Assembly (NCBI GenBank): GCA_945928865.1 | Contig: CAMENZ010000007.1 | Span: 1 to 64,000, forward strand | DNA: 64,000 bases | Direction of reading: 5' to 3' | Origin: an uncultured Clostridia bacterium | GTDB taxonomy: Bacteria > Bacillota > Clostridia > Peptostreptococcales > Anaerovoracaceae | Shown here: positions 51,501 to 62,111 of the stretch, piece by piece | Layout: each line of letters opens with the position of its first letter | How positions within the stretch are numbered: position 1 is the first letter of the stretch | The notes under the pieces: model-generated | What the model saw: the letters and a program-made list of their open reading frames with translations, nothing else | Databases searched by the model: none | What the model was told of the DNA's origin: nothing | Made by a program: the position numbers and the translations under genes

Positions 51501-54500
51501 ATGTATTTTAAAAGAATAGAGATGCATGGATTTAAATCCTTTGCAGAACCTGTAGTTATAGAATTTCATGAAGGTGTAACTTGTATAGTTGGACCTAACG
51601 GTTCAGGAAAAAGTAATATTAGTGATGCAATCAGATGGGTTTTAGGCGAACAGAGTCCTAAAGCGTTAAGAGGCGGTAAAATGGAAGAAGTTATTTTTTC
51701 AGGAACTGCTTCCCGTAAATCTAGAGGTATGGCAGAAGTTACTTTAGTTATAGATAATAGTTTAGGAATGTTACCTATAGATTATAATGAAGTAGCTATC
51801 ACTAGAAGAATGTATCGTTCTGGGGAAAGTGAATATTTAATAAATAATAATCAGTGCAGGTTAAAGGATATTAGAGAACTTATTATGGATACAGGAATAG
51901 GTGTAGACGGATATTCTTTAATCGGTCAGGGTAAAATAGCAGATATTGTTTCTAATAAACCTGAATCCAGAAGAGAGATTTTTGAAGAAGCTGCAGGAAT
52001 AGTTCTATATAAAAGCAGAAAACAGGAAGCTGAAAGAAAATTAGCTTCAACCAATCTTAATCTAGATCGCGCCAACGATATTATCGGAGAAATCGAAGGC
52101 CGAATTGATGGTCTTAAAGAAGATAGTAAGAAGGCGAAAGAAGCCTTAGAATTAAGAGATAAAAGACGCCAATTGGAAATAAATATTACTTTAAGAAATG
52201 TGGAAAAATTTAGTGCTTCCAATGAATCAGGTGTATCCGATATAGATAAATTAAATAAAGACATAGAACATTTAAAGCTTTCTAAACAAAATGTAGATGA
52301 AAAAGTTGAAACTTTAAGAGAAAAAAATGAGACTCTTGAACAATTAGGAAGCGAAGCTAAGGATAAATTAGTAGTTAAAGTCGAAAAAATTGGAGAAATA
52401 ACTAATAAGTCCCAGTTAGATGGGGAGAAAAAAGCTGCTTTAGAAAGAGATGAAAATAGACTGAACGAAGAGCTTGAATCCATTAATTTGAAGTTATCTA
52501 AAGAATTAGAAAATGCTGAAAATTATGAAAGAGCTAAGGCAGAAATTGAATTCAATAAAAAGATAAGTGAAGAAGAATTAGCTAACCGTATATCAAAATA
52601 TAATGAGATAATGAGAGATTCTTTAGATTTCAACAGCAAAATCGAATCTAACAAAAATCGCATTATGGAAATACATAAAGATATTTCAGCAGCAAAATCT
52701 GACATTAAAAGTTATGATAATTATAAAGAATCATTATTAAAAAGAAGGTCTGAACTTATAGCAGAGAGTCAGCTTTTAGAAGAAGGGAAAAATAAGGCAC
52801 ATCAAGCTATTGAAGCCGCAGAAAAGGAAGTTGAAAATATCAATCAACTATTGAAAAAGAAAGAAGATAGTTTATCTGATTTAAAAAACAATAAAGATAT
52901 AAAAAATGCTTTATTGGCTGACCTTAGAAAGAAAGATGCAGATATTAAAATTAGAGGTAGCCAATTAACTTCCAGAAAAAAGACTATAGAAGAAATGGAA
53001 GCTAATTATGAGGGCTATAATGGAGCTGTTAAATTTCTTATGAAATCCGATTTAAAAGGTATTTCCGGAGTTGTAGCAGAACTAATAAGTTTACCTAAAG
53101 GATATGAAGTTGCCATTGAAACTGCTTTAGGAGCATCCCTTCAAAATATTATCTGTGAAAAAGATGATGATGCTAAAAAGGGTGTTAATTTACTTAAAGA
53201 GCATAGGGCAGGTAGACTTACTTTCTTACCAATGGAATCGGTTAAAGGCAGCATTTACTCTGTGAACAGTGCTATTAAGGGAGCTAGAGGCTTTTTAGGT
53301 ATAGGTGCTGAAATTATAGATTTTGATAAAAAATATGAGGGTATATTTAACTATCTTTTAGGAAAAGTTGCTATAGTTGATAATATGGATACAGCTATAA
53401 GGCTATCTAAGATTTCAGGAAACAGCTTGCGTTTTGTCACTATTGATGGGGAAGTTATCAATGTAAGCGGAGCCATTACAGGTGGTAAGTATAAAAATAC
53501 TACAGCAACTTTACTTTCCAGAAAAGGTGAGATTGATAATTTAAGGGAAACTTTAAAAGCTTTAAAAGCGGATTTTGAGGAAAATAAGCTTAAAATGGAA
53601 GTTACTGAAAAAGAGCTTTTAGCTGTGGATGATAAGCTTAAAGTTTTAGAAGAAGAAATAAAGACTCTCCACATAAATAGTGCTAATGGAAAAGCACTTT
53701 TAGCCGGTTTAAAGGACAGCTCCAAGGGGCAGGCAGAAAGTCGTGAGAAAAGTGCTAAGAGTTTAGCTATTGTGGATGAGGATGTGGAAAAAGCCACTTT
53801 ATCCAAAACTAAGGCAGAAGAGAAAATTTTAGTTTTAGAAAAAGAATTATCAGAAATAGAAAAGGCTTTAGAAGAAGATATATCTCTAGGAGAAGCTTTT
53901 AAAATTAAAATTTCTGATGCAAGTGAGGAAATTACTAAAGCTAGATTGAAAAAAACTGAATTAGATGGAGCTATGGAAGCTCAAGAGCAACTTTTGAGCA
54001 GAGTTTTAGATTTAATTGACGATTATACTGAGCAAATTGAAGCTAAAGAAGAAGCTTTAGAAGAAATTGAAGTTAAAAGGTTAGGACTAGGTACTGATAA
54101 TGAAGAAGATGGATCAATAGTTCAGAATTTAATTAAGGAAAAAGAAGAATTAGAAGCCTATATTGAAAATGTAAAATTGGAGAGAGAGGCAATTTCTAAG
54201 GAGCTTTCAGAAATTTTAGAGGAACAGAGAGAAAATGAATATACTCTTAACTCTTATGTGGATCAGAAACAACAGCAAGAAATTAAATTGGCTAAGAATG
54301 AAACCAATTTAGAGGCGGCGAAACAGAAATTATGGGAAGATTTTGAAATTTCCTATGCTCAGGCTTTAGAACATAGAGATGAAAACTTTGTGTATTCTAC
54401 TGCTGTGAAGGAAAGTAGAGAAATTAAAAATCGCTTAGATGATTTAGGTGATATAAACGTAGGTGCTATAAAGGAATATGAAGAGGTTAAGGAAAGATAT

Positions 54501-55049
54501 AGCTTCTTAACGGAGCAGAGAGATGATATTTTAACTGCAATGAATGAGCTTAAAGGAATTATTCGCGATATGGATAAGACTATTAAGAGCAGATTTAAAG
54601 AAAACTTTGATAAAGTAGTTATAAACTTTGAAGAAATATTTAAAGAACTTTTTGGAGGAGGTTATGCTGAACTTAGATTAGATAATGAAGATAATCCTTT
54701 AGAAGCCGGAATTGAAATTACTGCTCAACCTCCGGGAAAGAAACTTCAAAATATAAATCTCATGTCCGGTGGTGAAAAAACAATGACGGCTATAGCTTTA
54801 ATGTTTGCCGTGCTTAAGACTAAGCCTACCCCTTTCTGTATTTTAGACGAGGTAGAGGCAGCGTTAGATGATGCGAATATTGACAGATTTGCAAATTATC
54901 TTAAGAAGTTTACCGAAATTCAGTTTGCCATCGTTACTCACCAGAAGGTTACTATGGAGCATGCAGATGTTTTATATGGAGTTACCATGCCTGAGCAGGG
55001 TATTTCTAAGGTATTATCCTTAAGATTAGGTGATAATTTCGATATATAG
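51501..55049 (+). CDS. smc: Chromosome partition protein Smc
   Basis: A 1,182-residue SMC ATPase with Walker A GPNGSGKSNISDA at about 32-44, two long coiled coils (about 165-500 and 665-1015), the hinge at about 515-640 (GISGVVAELI...), the C-terminal signature LMSGGEKTMTAIAL and Walker B CILDEVEAALDD. It organises and segregates the chromosome. Full family length. It starts directly after the rnc stop, with AGGAGAGG inside rnc as SD. Confidence 0.97.
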   Translation: MYFKRIEMHGFKSFAEPVVIEFHEGVTCIVGPNGSGKSNISDAIRWVLGEQSPKALRGGKMEEVIFSGTASRKSRGMAEVTLVIDNSLGMLPIDYNEVAITRRMYRSGESEYLINNNQCRLKDIRELIMDTGIGVDGYSLIGQGKIADIVSNKPESRREIFEEAAGIVLYKSRKQEAERKLASTNLNLDRANDIIGEIEGRIDGLKEDSKKAKEALELRDKRRQLEINITLRNVEKFSASNESGVSDIDKLNKDIEHLKLSKQNVDEKVETLREKNETLEQLGSEAKDKLVVKVEKIGEITNKSQLDGEKKAALERDENRLNEELESINLKLSKELENAENYERAKAEIEFNKKISEEELANRISKYNEIMRDSLDFNSKIESNKNRIMEIHKDISAAKSDIKSYDNYKESLLKRRSELIAESQLLEEGKNKAHQAIEAAEKEVENINQLLKKKEDSLSDLKNNKDIKNALLADLRKKDADIKIRGSQLTSRKKTIEEMEANYEGYNGAVKFLMKSDLKGISGVVAELISLPKGYEVAIETALGASLQNIICEKDDDAKKGVNLLKEHRAGRLTFLPMESVKGSIYSVNSAIKGARGFLGIGAEIIDFDKKYEGIFNYLLGKVAIVDNMDTAIRLSKISGNSLRFVTIDGEVINVSGAITGGKYKNTTATLLSRKGEIDNLRETLKALKADFEENKLKMEVTEKELLAVDDKLKVLEEEIKTLHINSANGKALLAGLKDSSKGQAESREKSAKSLAIVDEDVEKATLSKTKAEEKILVLEKELSEIEKALEEDISLGEAFKIKISDASEEITKARLKKTELDGAMEAQEQLLSRVLDLIDDYTEQIEAKEEALEEIEVKRLGLGTDNEEDGSIVQNLIKEKEELEAYIENVKLEREAISKELSEILEEQRENEYTLNSYVDQKQQQEIKLAKNETNLEAAKQKLWEDFEISYAQALEHRDENFVYSTAVKESREIKNRLDDLGDINVGAIKEYEEVKERYSFLTEQRDDILTAMNELKGIIRDMDKTIKSRFKENFDKVVINFEEIFKELFGGGYAELRLDNEDNPLEAGIEITAQPPGKKLQNINLMSGGEKTMTAIALMFAVLKTKPTPFCILDEVEAALDDANIDRFANYLKKFTEIQFAIVTHQKVTMEHADVLYGVTMPEQGISKVLSLRLGDNFDI

Positions 55050-55107
55050 ATTTTGAAAGGTAAATTAGTTAGAACAAGGGTTATTTAGGAAAAGAAAAGG
55101 AATAGAA

Positions 55108-56007
55108 ATGGCGTTATTTAAAGAAAAAAAAGGCTTTTTTGGAAGACTTGGAGAAAAAATCAGTAATACCATAATGGGTAGAATGTCTGTAGATGAAGAC
55201 ATGATGGACGAATTAGAGGAAACTTTAATTACTTCTGATATTGGCATGGAAACTACTATGAAGATTATGGAAAATTTGAGAGATAGAGTATCTAAAGAAC
55301 ATATTAAAGAGCCTAATAAGGTTATAGATGCTTTAAAATCGATTATGGTGGAGGTGGTAGATAAGGGTGACAGGTGCTTACTTTCTGACAATACTCCTTT
55401 AGTGGTTTTAATGATAGGTATAAATGGCGGTGGAAAGACAACTTCGATTGGCAAGTTAGCTCATAAGCTTAAGTCAGAAGGAAAAACTGTTATGTTAGCG
55501 GCGGCAGATACCTTTAGGGCAGCAGCAGCAGAGCAGCTTGTAATTTGGGGTGAGAGAAATGGTATCAATGTTGTAAGACATCAGGAAGGAGCCGATCCGG
55601 CAGCGGTAATTTATGATGCAATACAGTCTGCCAAAGCGAAAAATGCAGATGTTCTGATATGCGATACTGCGGGAAGACTTCAGAATAAGAAGAATCTGAT
55701 GAGTGAATTGGAAAAAATGAATAAAATTATTTCAAGAGAATTTCCGGAAGCGGACAGGGAAACTTTGTTAGTGTTAGATGCTACAACAGGAAAGAATGCT
55801 GTATCTCAAGCTCAAGAATTTGGTTCTGTTGCTGAAGTTACAGGTATAGTTTTAACTAAGCTGGATGGAACTGCTAAAGGTGGAATAGCTATTACTATCG
55901 CAGATGAGTTTGATATGCCTATAAAATTTATAGGGGTAGGGGAAGCTATCGGCGATATAGAAGTTTTTGATGGAGATAAATTTATAGGAGGTATATTTAA
56001 TGAGTAA
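55108..56007 (+). CDS. ftsY: Signal recognition particle receptor FtsY
   Basis: A 299-residue SRP GTPase without the acidic A domain of proteobacteria. The N domain covers about 1-85 and the G domain has GINGGGKTTSIGKLA (G1), ADTFRAAAAEQL, DTAGR and TKLDGTAKGG. It docks ribosome-SRP complexes at the membrane. Residue three of the G1 core is Gly rather than the commoner Thr or Val. It overlaps der by eight bases. Confidence 0.96.
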   Translation: MALFKEKKGFFGRLGEKISNTIMGRMSVDEDMMDELEETLITSDIGMETTMKIMENLRDRVSKEHIKEPNKVIDALKSIMVEVVDKGDRCLLSDNTPLVVLMIGINGGGKTTSIGKLAHKLKSEGKTVMLAAADTFRAAAAEQLVIWGERNGINVVRHQEGADPAAVIYDAIQSAKAKNADVLICDTAGRLQNKKNLMSELEKMNKIISREFPEADRETLLVLDATTGKNAVSQAQEFGSVAEVTGIVLTKLDGTAKGGIAITIADEFDMPIKFIGVGEAIGDIEVFDGDKFIGGIFNE

Positions 56008-57331
56008 ACCTATAGTTGCTATTGTAGGCAGACCTAATGTGGGAAAATCCACATTTTTTAACCGTATAATCGGTAGAAGGGTGTCTATAGTAGAAGATAC
56101 TCCCGGTGTAACCAGAGATAGAATTTATGCTGAAGCTGAATGGAACGGTATTACTTTTGGCTTAGTAGATACAGGTGGAATAGAGCCTGCAAGTAGTGAT
56201 GTAATTCTTTCTCAAATGAGAGAACAGGCACAGATAGCTATGGATATGGCTGATGTTATTATCTTCATTGTGGATGGTAAAGCAGGTCTGACAACTGCCG
56301 ATAACGAAGTTGCAACCATGCTTAGAAGAACAGGTAAACATGTTATTTTAGTGGTAAATAAGATAGATAATCCATCTAATTTACCGGATAACTTTTATGA
56401 TTTCTATGAATTAGGTATAGGAGTACCCGTACCGGTATCAGCGGCTAATATGTTAAATTTTGGTGATGTGTTAGATGACATTGTAGAGAATATTCCTGAA
56501 GAGGCTTTAGAAGAAGATGAAGATTCTATAAAAATAGCTGTAGTAGGAAAACCTAATGTAGGCAAATCATCTTTGATAAATTGTTTATTAGGCGAAAATA
56601 GAGTAATTGTTTCCAATATTGCAGGTACTACTAGAGATTCTATAGATACACCTTTTGAGAAAGACGGACAAAAATATGTTTTGATTGATACCGCCGGTAT
56701 TAGAAGAAAATCTAAAGTTAATGACGATATAGAAAAGTATTCTGTAATTAGAGCAGTTGCAGCTGTTGAAAGATGTCATGTAGCACTTTTAGTAATTGAT
56801 GCTAATGAAGGTATTACAGAGCAAGATAAAAAAATTGCAGGTATTGCTCATGAAGCAGGTAAGGGAATTTTAGTAGTTGTAAACAAGTGGGACTTAATTG
56901 AAAAAGAAACTAATACTATGAGAGATTTCAAGAAAACTATAGATTTTGAATTCCCATTTATGACCTATGCACCTTCTGTTTTTATATCTGTGCATGAGAA
57001 ACAGAGAGTTTTCCAAGTTATAGATATGGCTAATAAAATTCAAGAAAATAGAACTTATAGAGTACCTACAGGTCAGCTTAATAGTTTGATTTCTGATGCA
57101 GTAATGATGAAACAGCCACCTTCCGATAAGGGTAAAAGGCTCAAAATCTATTATGCAGCACAGATTGGTACTGAACCACCTCTATTCAGTTTTCAGATAA
57201 ATAAAAGAGACCTTATGCATTTCTCTTATGCAAGATATTTAGAAAATAGAATAAGAGATGCTTTTGGAGGTTTTGAAGGAACGTCTATAAAGTTTATATT
57301 TAGAGAAAAAGGTGAAAAGGGAGAAGTTTAA
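56000..57331 (+). CDS. der: Ribosome-associated GTPase Der (EngA)
   Basis: A 443-residue protein with two tandem GTPase domains (GRPNVGKSTFFN at about 10-21; GKPNVGKSSLIN at about 184-195) and a C-terminal KH-like domain. Needed for 50S assembly. It starts inside ftsY and ends with a TAATG overlap into plsY, so these genes are translated in series. Confidence 0.97.
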   Translation: MSKPIVAIVGRPNVGKSTFFNRIIGRRVSIVEDTPGVTRDRIYAEAEWNGITFGLVDTGGIEPASSDVILSQMREQAQIAMDMADVIIFIVDGKAGLTTADNEVATMLRRTGKHVILVVNKIDNPSNLPDNFYDFYELGIGVPVPVSAANMLNFGDVLDDIVENIPEEALEEDEDSIKIAVVGKPNVGKSSLINCLLGENRVIVSNIAGTTRDSIDTPFEKDGQKYVLIDTAGIRRKSKVNDDIEKYSVIRAVAAVERCHVALLVIDANEGITEQDKKIAGIAHEAGKGILVVVNKWDLIEKETNTMRDFKKTIDFEFPFMTYAPSVFISVHEKQRVFQVIDMANKIQENRTYRVPTGQLNSLISDAVMMKQPPSDKGKRLKIYYAAQIGTEPPLFSFQINKRDLMHFSYARYLENRIRDAFGGFEGTSIKFIFREKGEKGEV

Positions 57332-57933
57332 TGAATATTGTTGCTATAGTTATAGCCTACTTGTTAGGTTGTATTTCACCGGCTATTATATTAGGAAAGA
57401 TCTATGGCATAGATATAAAAAAACAAGGCAGTGGCAATGCCGGAACTACTAATGTTTTAAGAGTTTTAGGAGGAAAGGCAGCGGTTATTACTTTACTTGT
57501 TGATATTGGTAAAGGTTCTATAGCTGTGTCATTAGGCAATTATTTGGCAGGAGATAAAATCGGCATGATATGTGCCTTTGCAGTCTTCTGTGGTCATCTA
57601 TGGCCTTGTTTTTATAAGTTTAAAGGTGGAAAGGGTGTAGCGACTTCTTTTGGCGTTATTTTAGCCGTACACCCCTTGTTAGCACTTATGTCATTAGGTT
57701 GTGCAGCCGTACTTACAGTTTTAAGTAAGAGAATGTCTGTAGGTTCTTTAAGTGCTGCAGTTATGTTTGTGCCATTATGTTTTTGGCTTAAACCGGAATT
57801 TATTTATGTTGGAAGCCTTATGGCTTTAATTATAATAATAAAGCATAGAGGAAATATCAAACGATTAATTAATAAAGAAGAACCTCCTATGAGCATTTTT
57901 GAGAGGAAAAATGGAGATAAAAATGGAAAATAG
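57331..57933 (+). CDS. plsY: Acyl-phosphate:glycerol-3-phosphate acyltransferase PlsY
   Basis: A 200-residue integral membrane enzyme with five membrane helices and the three loop motifs: GSGNAGTTNVLR, FKGGKGVATSFG and the third loop near HRGNIKRLI. It uses the acyl-phosphate made by PlsX (49,799) to acylate glycerol 3-phosphate. The 3' end overlaps gpsA, which makes the glycerol 3-phosphate. Confidence 0.96.
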   Translation: MNIVAIVIAYLLGCISPAIILGKIYGIDIKKQGSGNAGTTNVLRVLGGKAAVITLLVDIGKGSIAVSLGNYLAGDKIGMICAFAVFCGHLWPCFYKFKGGKGVATSFGVILAVHPLLALMSLGCAAVLTVLSKRMSVGSLSAAVMFVPLCFWLKPEFIYVGSLMALIIIIKHRGNIKRLINKEEPPMSIFERKNGDKNGK

Positions 57934-58933
57934 TAGGAACGTCAGTATAATAGGTGCTGGCAGCTTTGGAACTGCTTTAGCTATAGTATTACATAATAAA
58001 GGCCATAGAGTTACACTCTGGGCAAGGAGAGCGGAACAGATAGAAGATTTAATAAGATTTTCAGAAAATAAAGTATATTTACCGGAAGTAAAAATACCGA
58101 AGGGAGTATTTTTTTCAAATGATTTATCTTCTACTGTAAATACAGCCGATATTGTGGTTTTCGCAGTACCGGCTCAGCAGTTTAGAAAGGTATTTGCTTT
58201 AGCAAATCCTGAATTATCTAAGAATGCTATTGTAGTAAATTTAGCTAAGGGTATTGAAAAAGACAGTCTTTTAAGACTTTCTCAAATTGCAGAAGAAATA
58301 AATCCGGAAGTTAGATATGTAGCACTATCAGGACCCTCTCATGCAGAAGAGTTAGCTATGAATTTACCGACTACTGTGACAGTAGCGTCAAAGAAGGCAG
58401 ATTTTGCAGAAGAAATTCAAAATGCTTTTATGACTGAAAGATTTAGAATCTATACTAATGAAGATATGGTTGGGGTTGAGCTAGGTGGAGCTCTGAAAAA
58501 TATTATAGCTTTAGGTGCCGGAATTTCTGATGGAATGGGATTTGGAGATAATGCAAAGGCAGCTATGATGACTAGGGGCATCACAGAAATTAGCCGTTTG
58601 GGACTGGTTTCCGGAGCTAGATTGGCTACTTTCTCAGGTTTAGCAGGCATAGGAGATTTAATCGTAACTTGTACATCAATGCACTCCAGAAATAGACGAT
58701 GTGGAATTTTAATGGGGCAGGGAATGAAGCCGAGTGAGGCTGTTAAAGAGGTAGGAATGGTAGTTGAGGGAATTTCAACTGCCGAAGCTGCTTATGCTTT
58801 AGCTAAAGATAAGAACATTGAGATGCCTATTACGGAATGTATATATAAATTAATTAATAATGAATTAGATCCGAAGGAAGCTGTAGAGCTTTTAATGGGT
58901 AGAGAAAAAAAAGACGAAATGTATATTATTTAA
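57911..58933 (+). CDS. gpsA: Glycerol-3-phosphate dehydrogenase [NAD(P)+]
   Basis: An enzyme of about 340 residues with Rossmann motif VSIIGAGSFGTALAI, NLAKGIE, SGPSHAEEL, catalytic Lys in ELGGALKNIIALGAGI and FSGLAGIGDLIVTC. It supplies glycerol 3-phosphate to PlsY. Two in-frame ATG codons are possible, 57911 (SD AGAGG) and 57923 (SD GGAG); both lie within the end of plsY. Confidence 0.95.
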   Translation: MEIKMENSRNVSIIGAGSFGTALAIVLHNKGHRVTLWARRAEQIEDLIRFSENKVYLPEVKIPKGVFFSNDLSSTVNTADIVVFAVPAQQFRKVFALANPELSKNAIVVNLAKGIEKDSLLRLSQIAEEINPEVRYVALSGPSHAEELAMNLPTTVTVASKKADFAEEIQNAFMTERFRIYTNEDMVGVELGGALKNIIALGAGISDGMGFGDNAKAAMMTRGITEISRLGLVSGARLATFSGLAGIGDLIVTCTSMHSRNRRCGILMGQGMKPSEAVKEVGMVVEGISTAEAAYALAKDKNIEMPITECIYKLINNELDPKEAVELLMGREKKDEMYII

Positions 58934-58948
58934 GTTTGGAGAAATGAA

Positions 58949-60283
58949 TTGTCAGATAATAAAAAGTTTTTTATAACAACCTTTGGTTGTCAGATGAATG
59001 AACATGACTCTGAAATTATTTCAGGTATGTTAATTGAAAAGGGCTATGAACTAGCCAAAGAAAGAAAAGATGCTAATATAGTTATTTTTAATACTTGCAG
59101 CATAAGAGAAAATGCGGATAAAAGGTTCTTTGGAACTTTAGGTCAATTAAAGAAAAGAAAAATGGCTGAAAGAGAAAACTTTACCGTATGTGTTTGTGGT
59201 TGTATGATGCAGCAACAACACATTATAGATACTATAAAAGAGAAGTATCCATGGGTAGATGTTATTTTTGGTACTCATAATGTTCATGAATTACCGATTC
59301 TTTTAGATAATTTATATAAAGAAAAGCACAAACAACTTTCTATATGGCCTGAAGGGGCGGAAATCGTTGAGGGACTACCTACAGAGAGACTTTTTAAACA
59401 TAAGGCTTTTGTAAATATTATGTTTGGCTGTAACAACTTCTGTACTTATTGTATAGTGCCTTATACTAGAGGCAGAGAACGTTCCAGAAAACCGGAGGAC
59501 ATAGTAAGAGAAGTCAAAAATTTAGTAAAAGATGGTGTAAAAGAAGTCACTTTATTAGGTCAGAATGTAAATTCATATAAGGGTGAACATGATAATGGAG
59601 AATTGTGTGATTTTGCAGACTTAATTTATTTACTAAATGATATAGATGGTTTAGAGCGAATTAGATTTATGACAAGCCATCCTAAAGACTTATCTGATAA
59701 ACTGATAGGTGCTTTTAAGGATTGTGCTAAGCTCTGTCATTATGTGCATTTACCTGTTCAATCAGGCTCCAGTAAGGTCTTAAAAGAGATGAATAGGAAA
59801 TATACTAGAGAAAAATATTTAGATTTAGTTAAAAAACTTAGGGAAATCGATCCGGAAATAGCTATTTCTACCGATATAATTGTTGGTTTTCCAGGAGAAA
59901 CAGAGGAAGAGTTTGAAGAAACTCTTAGTCTTTGTAAAGAAGTCAGGTATGATTCGGCCTTTACTTTTCTTTATTCCATTAGAAAGGGAACACCGGCGGA
60001 AAACTTTAAAGACCAGATTAATGAAGATGTTAAACATAATAGATTTAACAGATTAGTAGAAGTTATAAATGATATTTCTCAGGAAAAAAATAAAGAGTAT
60101 GTAGGCAAAACCTTAAAGGTTTTAGTGGAAGGTCCTTCTAAAACAAACTCCAAGACTTTTTCAGGTCGTACAGAAACCTTTAAATTAGTAAATTTTAAAG
60201 GTGATAGTTCTATGACAGGAGAAATAGTTAATGTGAAAATTACTGATTGTAATACCTTTAGTTTAGAAGGTCAGGTAGTATAG
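58949..60283 (+). CDS. miaB: tRNA-2-methylthio-N6-dimethylallyladenosine synthase MiaB
   Basis: A 444-residue radical SAM enzyme. The N-terminal methylthiotransferase domain has TFGCQMNEHDSE, NTCSIRE and a third Cys (CGCM). The radical SAM cluster is CNNFCTYC, and a TRAM domain ends the protein. It adds the methylthio group to A37 of tRNAs reading UNN codons. The start is TTG 58949, with GGAG about eight bases upstream; a nearby ATG is out of frame. Confidence 0.95.
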   Translation: MSDNKKFFITTFGCQMNEHDSEIISGMLIEKGYELAKERKDANIVIFNTCSIRENADKRFFGTLGQLKKRKMAERENFTVCVCGCMMQQQHIIDTIKEKYPWVDVIFGTHNVHELPILLDNLYKEKHKQLSIWPEGAEIVEGLPTERLFKHKAFVNIMFGCNNFCTYCIVPYTRGRERSRKPEDIVREVKNLVKDGVKEVTLLGQNVNSYKGEHDNGELCDFADLIYLLNDIDGLERIRFMTSHPKDLSDKLIGAFKDCAKLCHYVHLPVQSGSSKVLKEMNRKYTREKYLDLVKKLREIDPEIAISTDIIVGFPGETEEEFEETLSLCKEVRYDSAFTFLYSIRKGTPAENFKDQINEDVKHNRFNRLVEVINDISQEKNKEYVGKTLKVLVEGPSKTNSKTFSGRTETFKLVNFKGDSSMTGEIVNVKITDCNTFSLEGQVV

Positions 60284-60302
60284 AAAGGAAAGATTTTTAG
60301 CT

Positions 60303-62093
60303 ATGGATATTTTTACAATTATTAAGCTTTTTGGTGGTTTAGCCATGTTCCTTTATGGAATGGAAGTTATGGGAGACGGACTAAAAAATGCTTCCGGTAC
60401 AGCACTTAAGAATATTTTAGGAAAAGCAACGCAGAATGTAGTTATGGGTGTAATTACAGGTATGGTTGTAACTGCTGTTATACAGAGTTCTACAGCTACT
60501 ATTGTATTGGCTGTAGGTCTTATAAGTGCAGATATTTTAAATTTGAAACAGGCTGTAAGCATTGTAATGGGAGCAAATATAGGAACAACTATTACGGCTC
60601 AAATTATAAGATTGATGGATATTGAATCCTCAGGCAGTATGGTTTTGGAATTTTTTAAACCTGATACCTTAGCTCCTATCGCTATAACAGTGGGAATAAT
60701 CTTAATAATGTTTGTAAAAAAACATAGTAGTAAGACTACAGGTGAAATATTTGTAGGTTTTGGTGTATTATTTACAGGTTTACTCAGCATGACTGCAGCG
60801 GTAAAGCCATTAGCTCAGTCCGAAGGCTTTATAGATTTGATGCAGAGATTTAGTGATAGGCCTATGTTAGCTCTACTTATAGGTTTAGTAGTTACTGTAA
60901 TAGTTCAAAGTTCATCTGCTACAGTCGGTATGATTCAAGCTATATCCGTAACAGGTGCCATGTCTTTTAATTTAGTTTATCCTCTTATTATGGGTATAAA
61001 CTTGGGTACTTGTGTTACTACTGCTATGGTTTGTTCTATAGGTTCATCAAAAGATGCTAAGAGAACAGGTATAGTTCATATAGTATTTAATGTAGTCGGA
61101 ACTGTATTGTTTATGGTAGGTATGGCTGTCATCAAAGGTGCAGGAGGATTCCCTAATTTATGGGGAAGTGTAGTAAATAGTGGTGGTGTAGCAGATTTCC
61201 AAACTTTATTTAATTTAGTTACAGCTATTGTTTTAATTCCTTTCTCCAGCTTATTAGTAAAATTATCACTTCATATAATTAAATCGGATATTGTTGAGAC
61301 AGAGGATAGAGCAGATTTAGTTGCTCCGGATGAAAAACTTTATCAGATTCCGGCTATGGCTTTAGATGAAGCAAATAAGGCTATCTGTCACATGGGAGAA
61401 GTGGCTAATAAAAATTATAAGCGCGCTATAAAATTGATTACTAATTTCGAAGAACATAGAGTTAAGGTGATTTTAGATAATGAAGAAAAATTAGATATGT
61501 TTACGGATACTATGGATGGTTATTTAGTTAATCTTTCAAAACATGTAGAGACTGACCATGATAATCAACATATAAATATCTTTATGCAGGCAAGCACTAA
61601 TTTTGAGAGAATTGGAGATCATGCTATAAATATTATGGAGATTGCACAGGAAATGAATTCTAACAAGATTAATTTTTCTGAGCAAGCCTTTAAGGAATTA
61701 AATCTGGTAATTGAAGCAGTAAATGAAATTACAGAAAATACAGTAGATGCTTTTAGAGCATTAAATAGTGGTTTGGCTAGAAATATAGAACCTTTAGAAG
61801 AGGTTATAGATGATATGATAGTAACCTTAAAGAATAGACATGTAAATAGACTTAAAGAAGGTGAGTGTACTACAAGAGCAGGTATAACTTTCGTGGATTT
61901 ACTTACTAATATTGAGAGAATAGCAGATCAATGCTCAAATATTGCTTTACTTATTCTAAGTAGCCATGATATGTCAATTTTAGGTAATCATCATAGTTAT
62001 TTAAAAGAACTTCATAAAGGCGAAGATACAAACTATGCTATTGAGTTAGAAAAGAGAAAGGAACAGTATATTACAAAGTTAAAATCACTTTAA
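60303..62093 (+). CDS. Na/Pi cotransporter family protein with PhoU domain
   Basis: A 596-residue protein. The membrane half (about 1-330) contains the two inverted QSS motifs of the NptA/YjbB family (IQSSTATIVLAVGL and VQSSSATVGMIQAI). The cytoplasmic half (about 350-590) consists of PhoU-like helical bundles (NFERIGDHAINIMEIAQ, NIERIADQCSNIA). Moves phosphate across the membrane, possibly outward as for YjbB. The SD AAAGGAAAG lies before ATG. Confidence 0.92.
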   Translation: MDIFTIIKLFGGLAMFLYGMEVMGDGLKNASGTALKNILGKATQNVVMGVITGMVVTAVIQSSTATIVLAVGLISADILNLKQAVSIVMGANIGTTITAQIIRLMDIESSGSMVLEFFKPDTLAPIAITVGIILIMFVKKHSSKTTGEIFVGFGVLFTGLLSMTAAVKPLAQSEGFIDLMQRFSDRPMLALLIGLVVTVIVQSSSATVGMIQAISVTGAMSFNLVYPLIMGINLGTCVTTAMVCSIGSSKDAKRTGIVHIVFNVVGTVLFMVGMAVIKGAGGFPNLWGSVVNSGGVADFQTLFNLVTAIVLIPFSSLLVKLSLHIIKSDIVETEDRADLVAPDEKLYQIPAMALDEANKAICHMGEVANKNYKRAIKLITNFEEHRVKVILDNEEKLDMFTDTMDGYLVNLSKHVETDHDNQHINIFMQASTNFERIGDHAINIMEIAQEMNSNKINFSEQAFKELNLVIEAVNEITENTVDAFRALNSGLARNIEPLEEVIDDMIVTLKNRHVNRLKEGECTTRAGITFVDLLTNIERIADQCSNIALLILSSHDMSILGNHHSYLKELHKGEDTNYAIELEKRKEQYITKLKSL

Positions 62094-62111
62094 CGTGATG
62101 GAGGAGAGATT

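Noticed and set aside
56404-56779. Minus-strand frames within der and other long genes
   Set aside because: All are antisense to well-identified housekeeping genes and have no start signals of their own.
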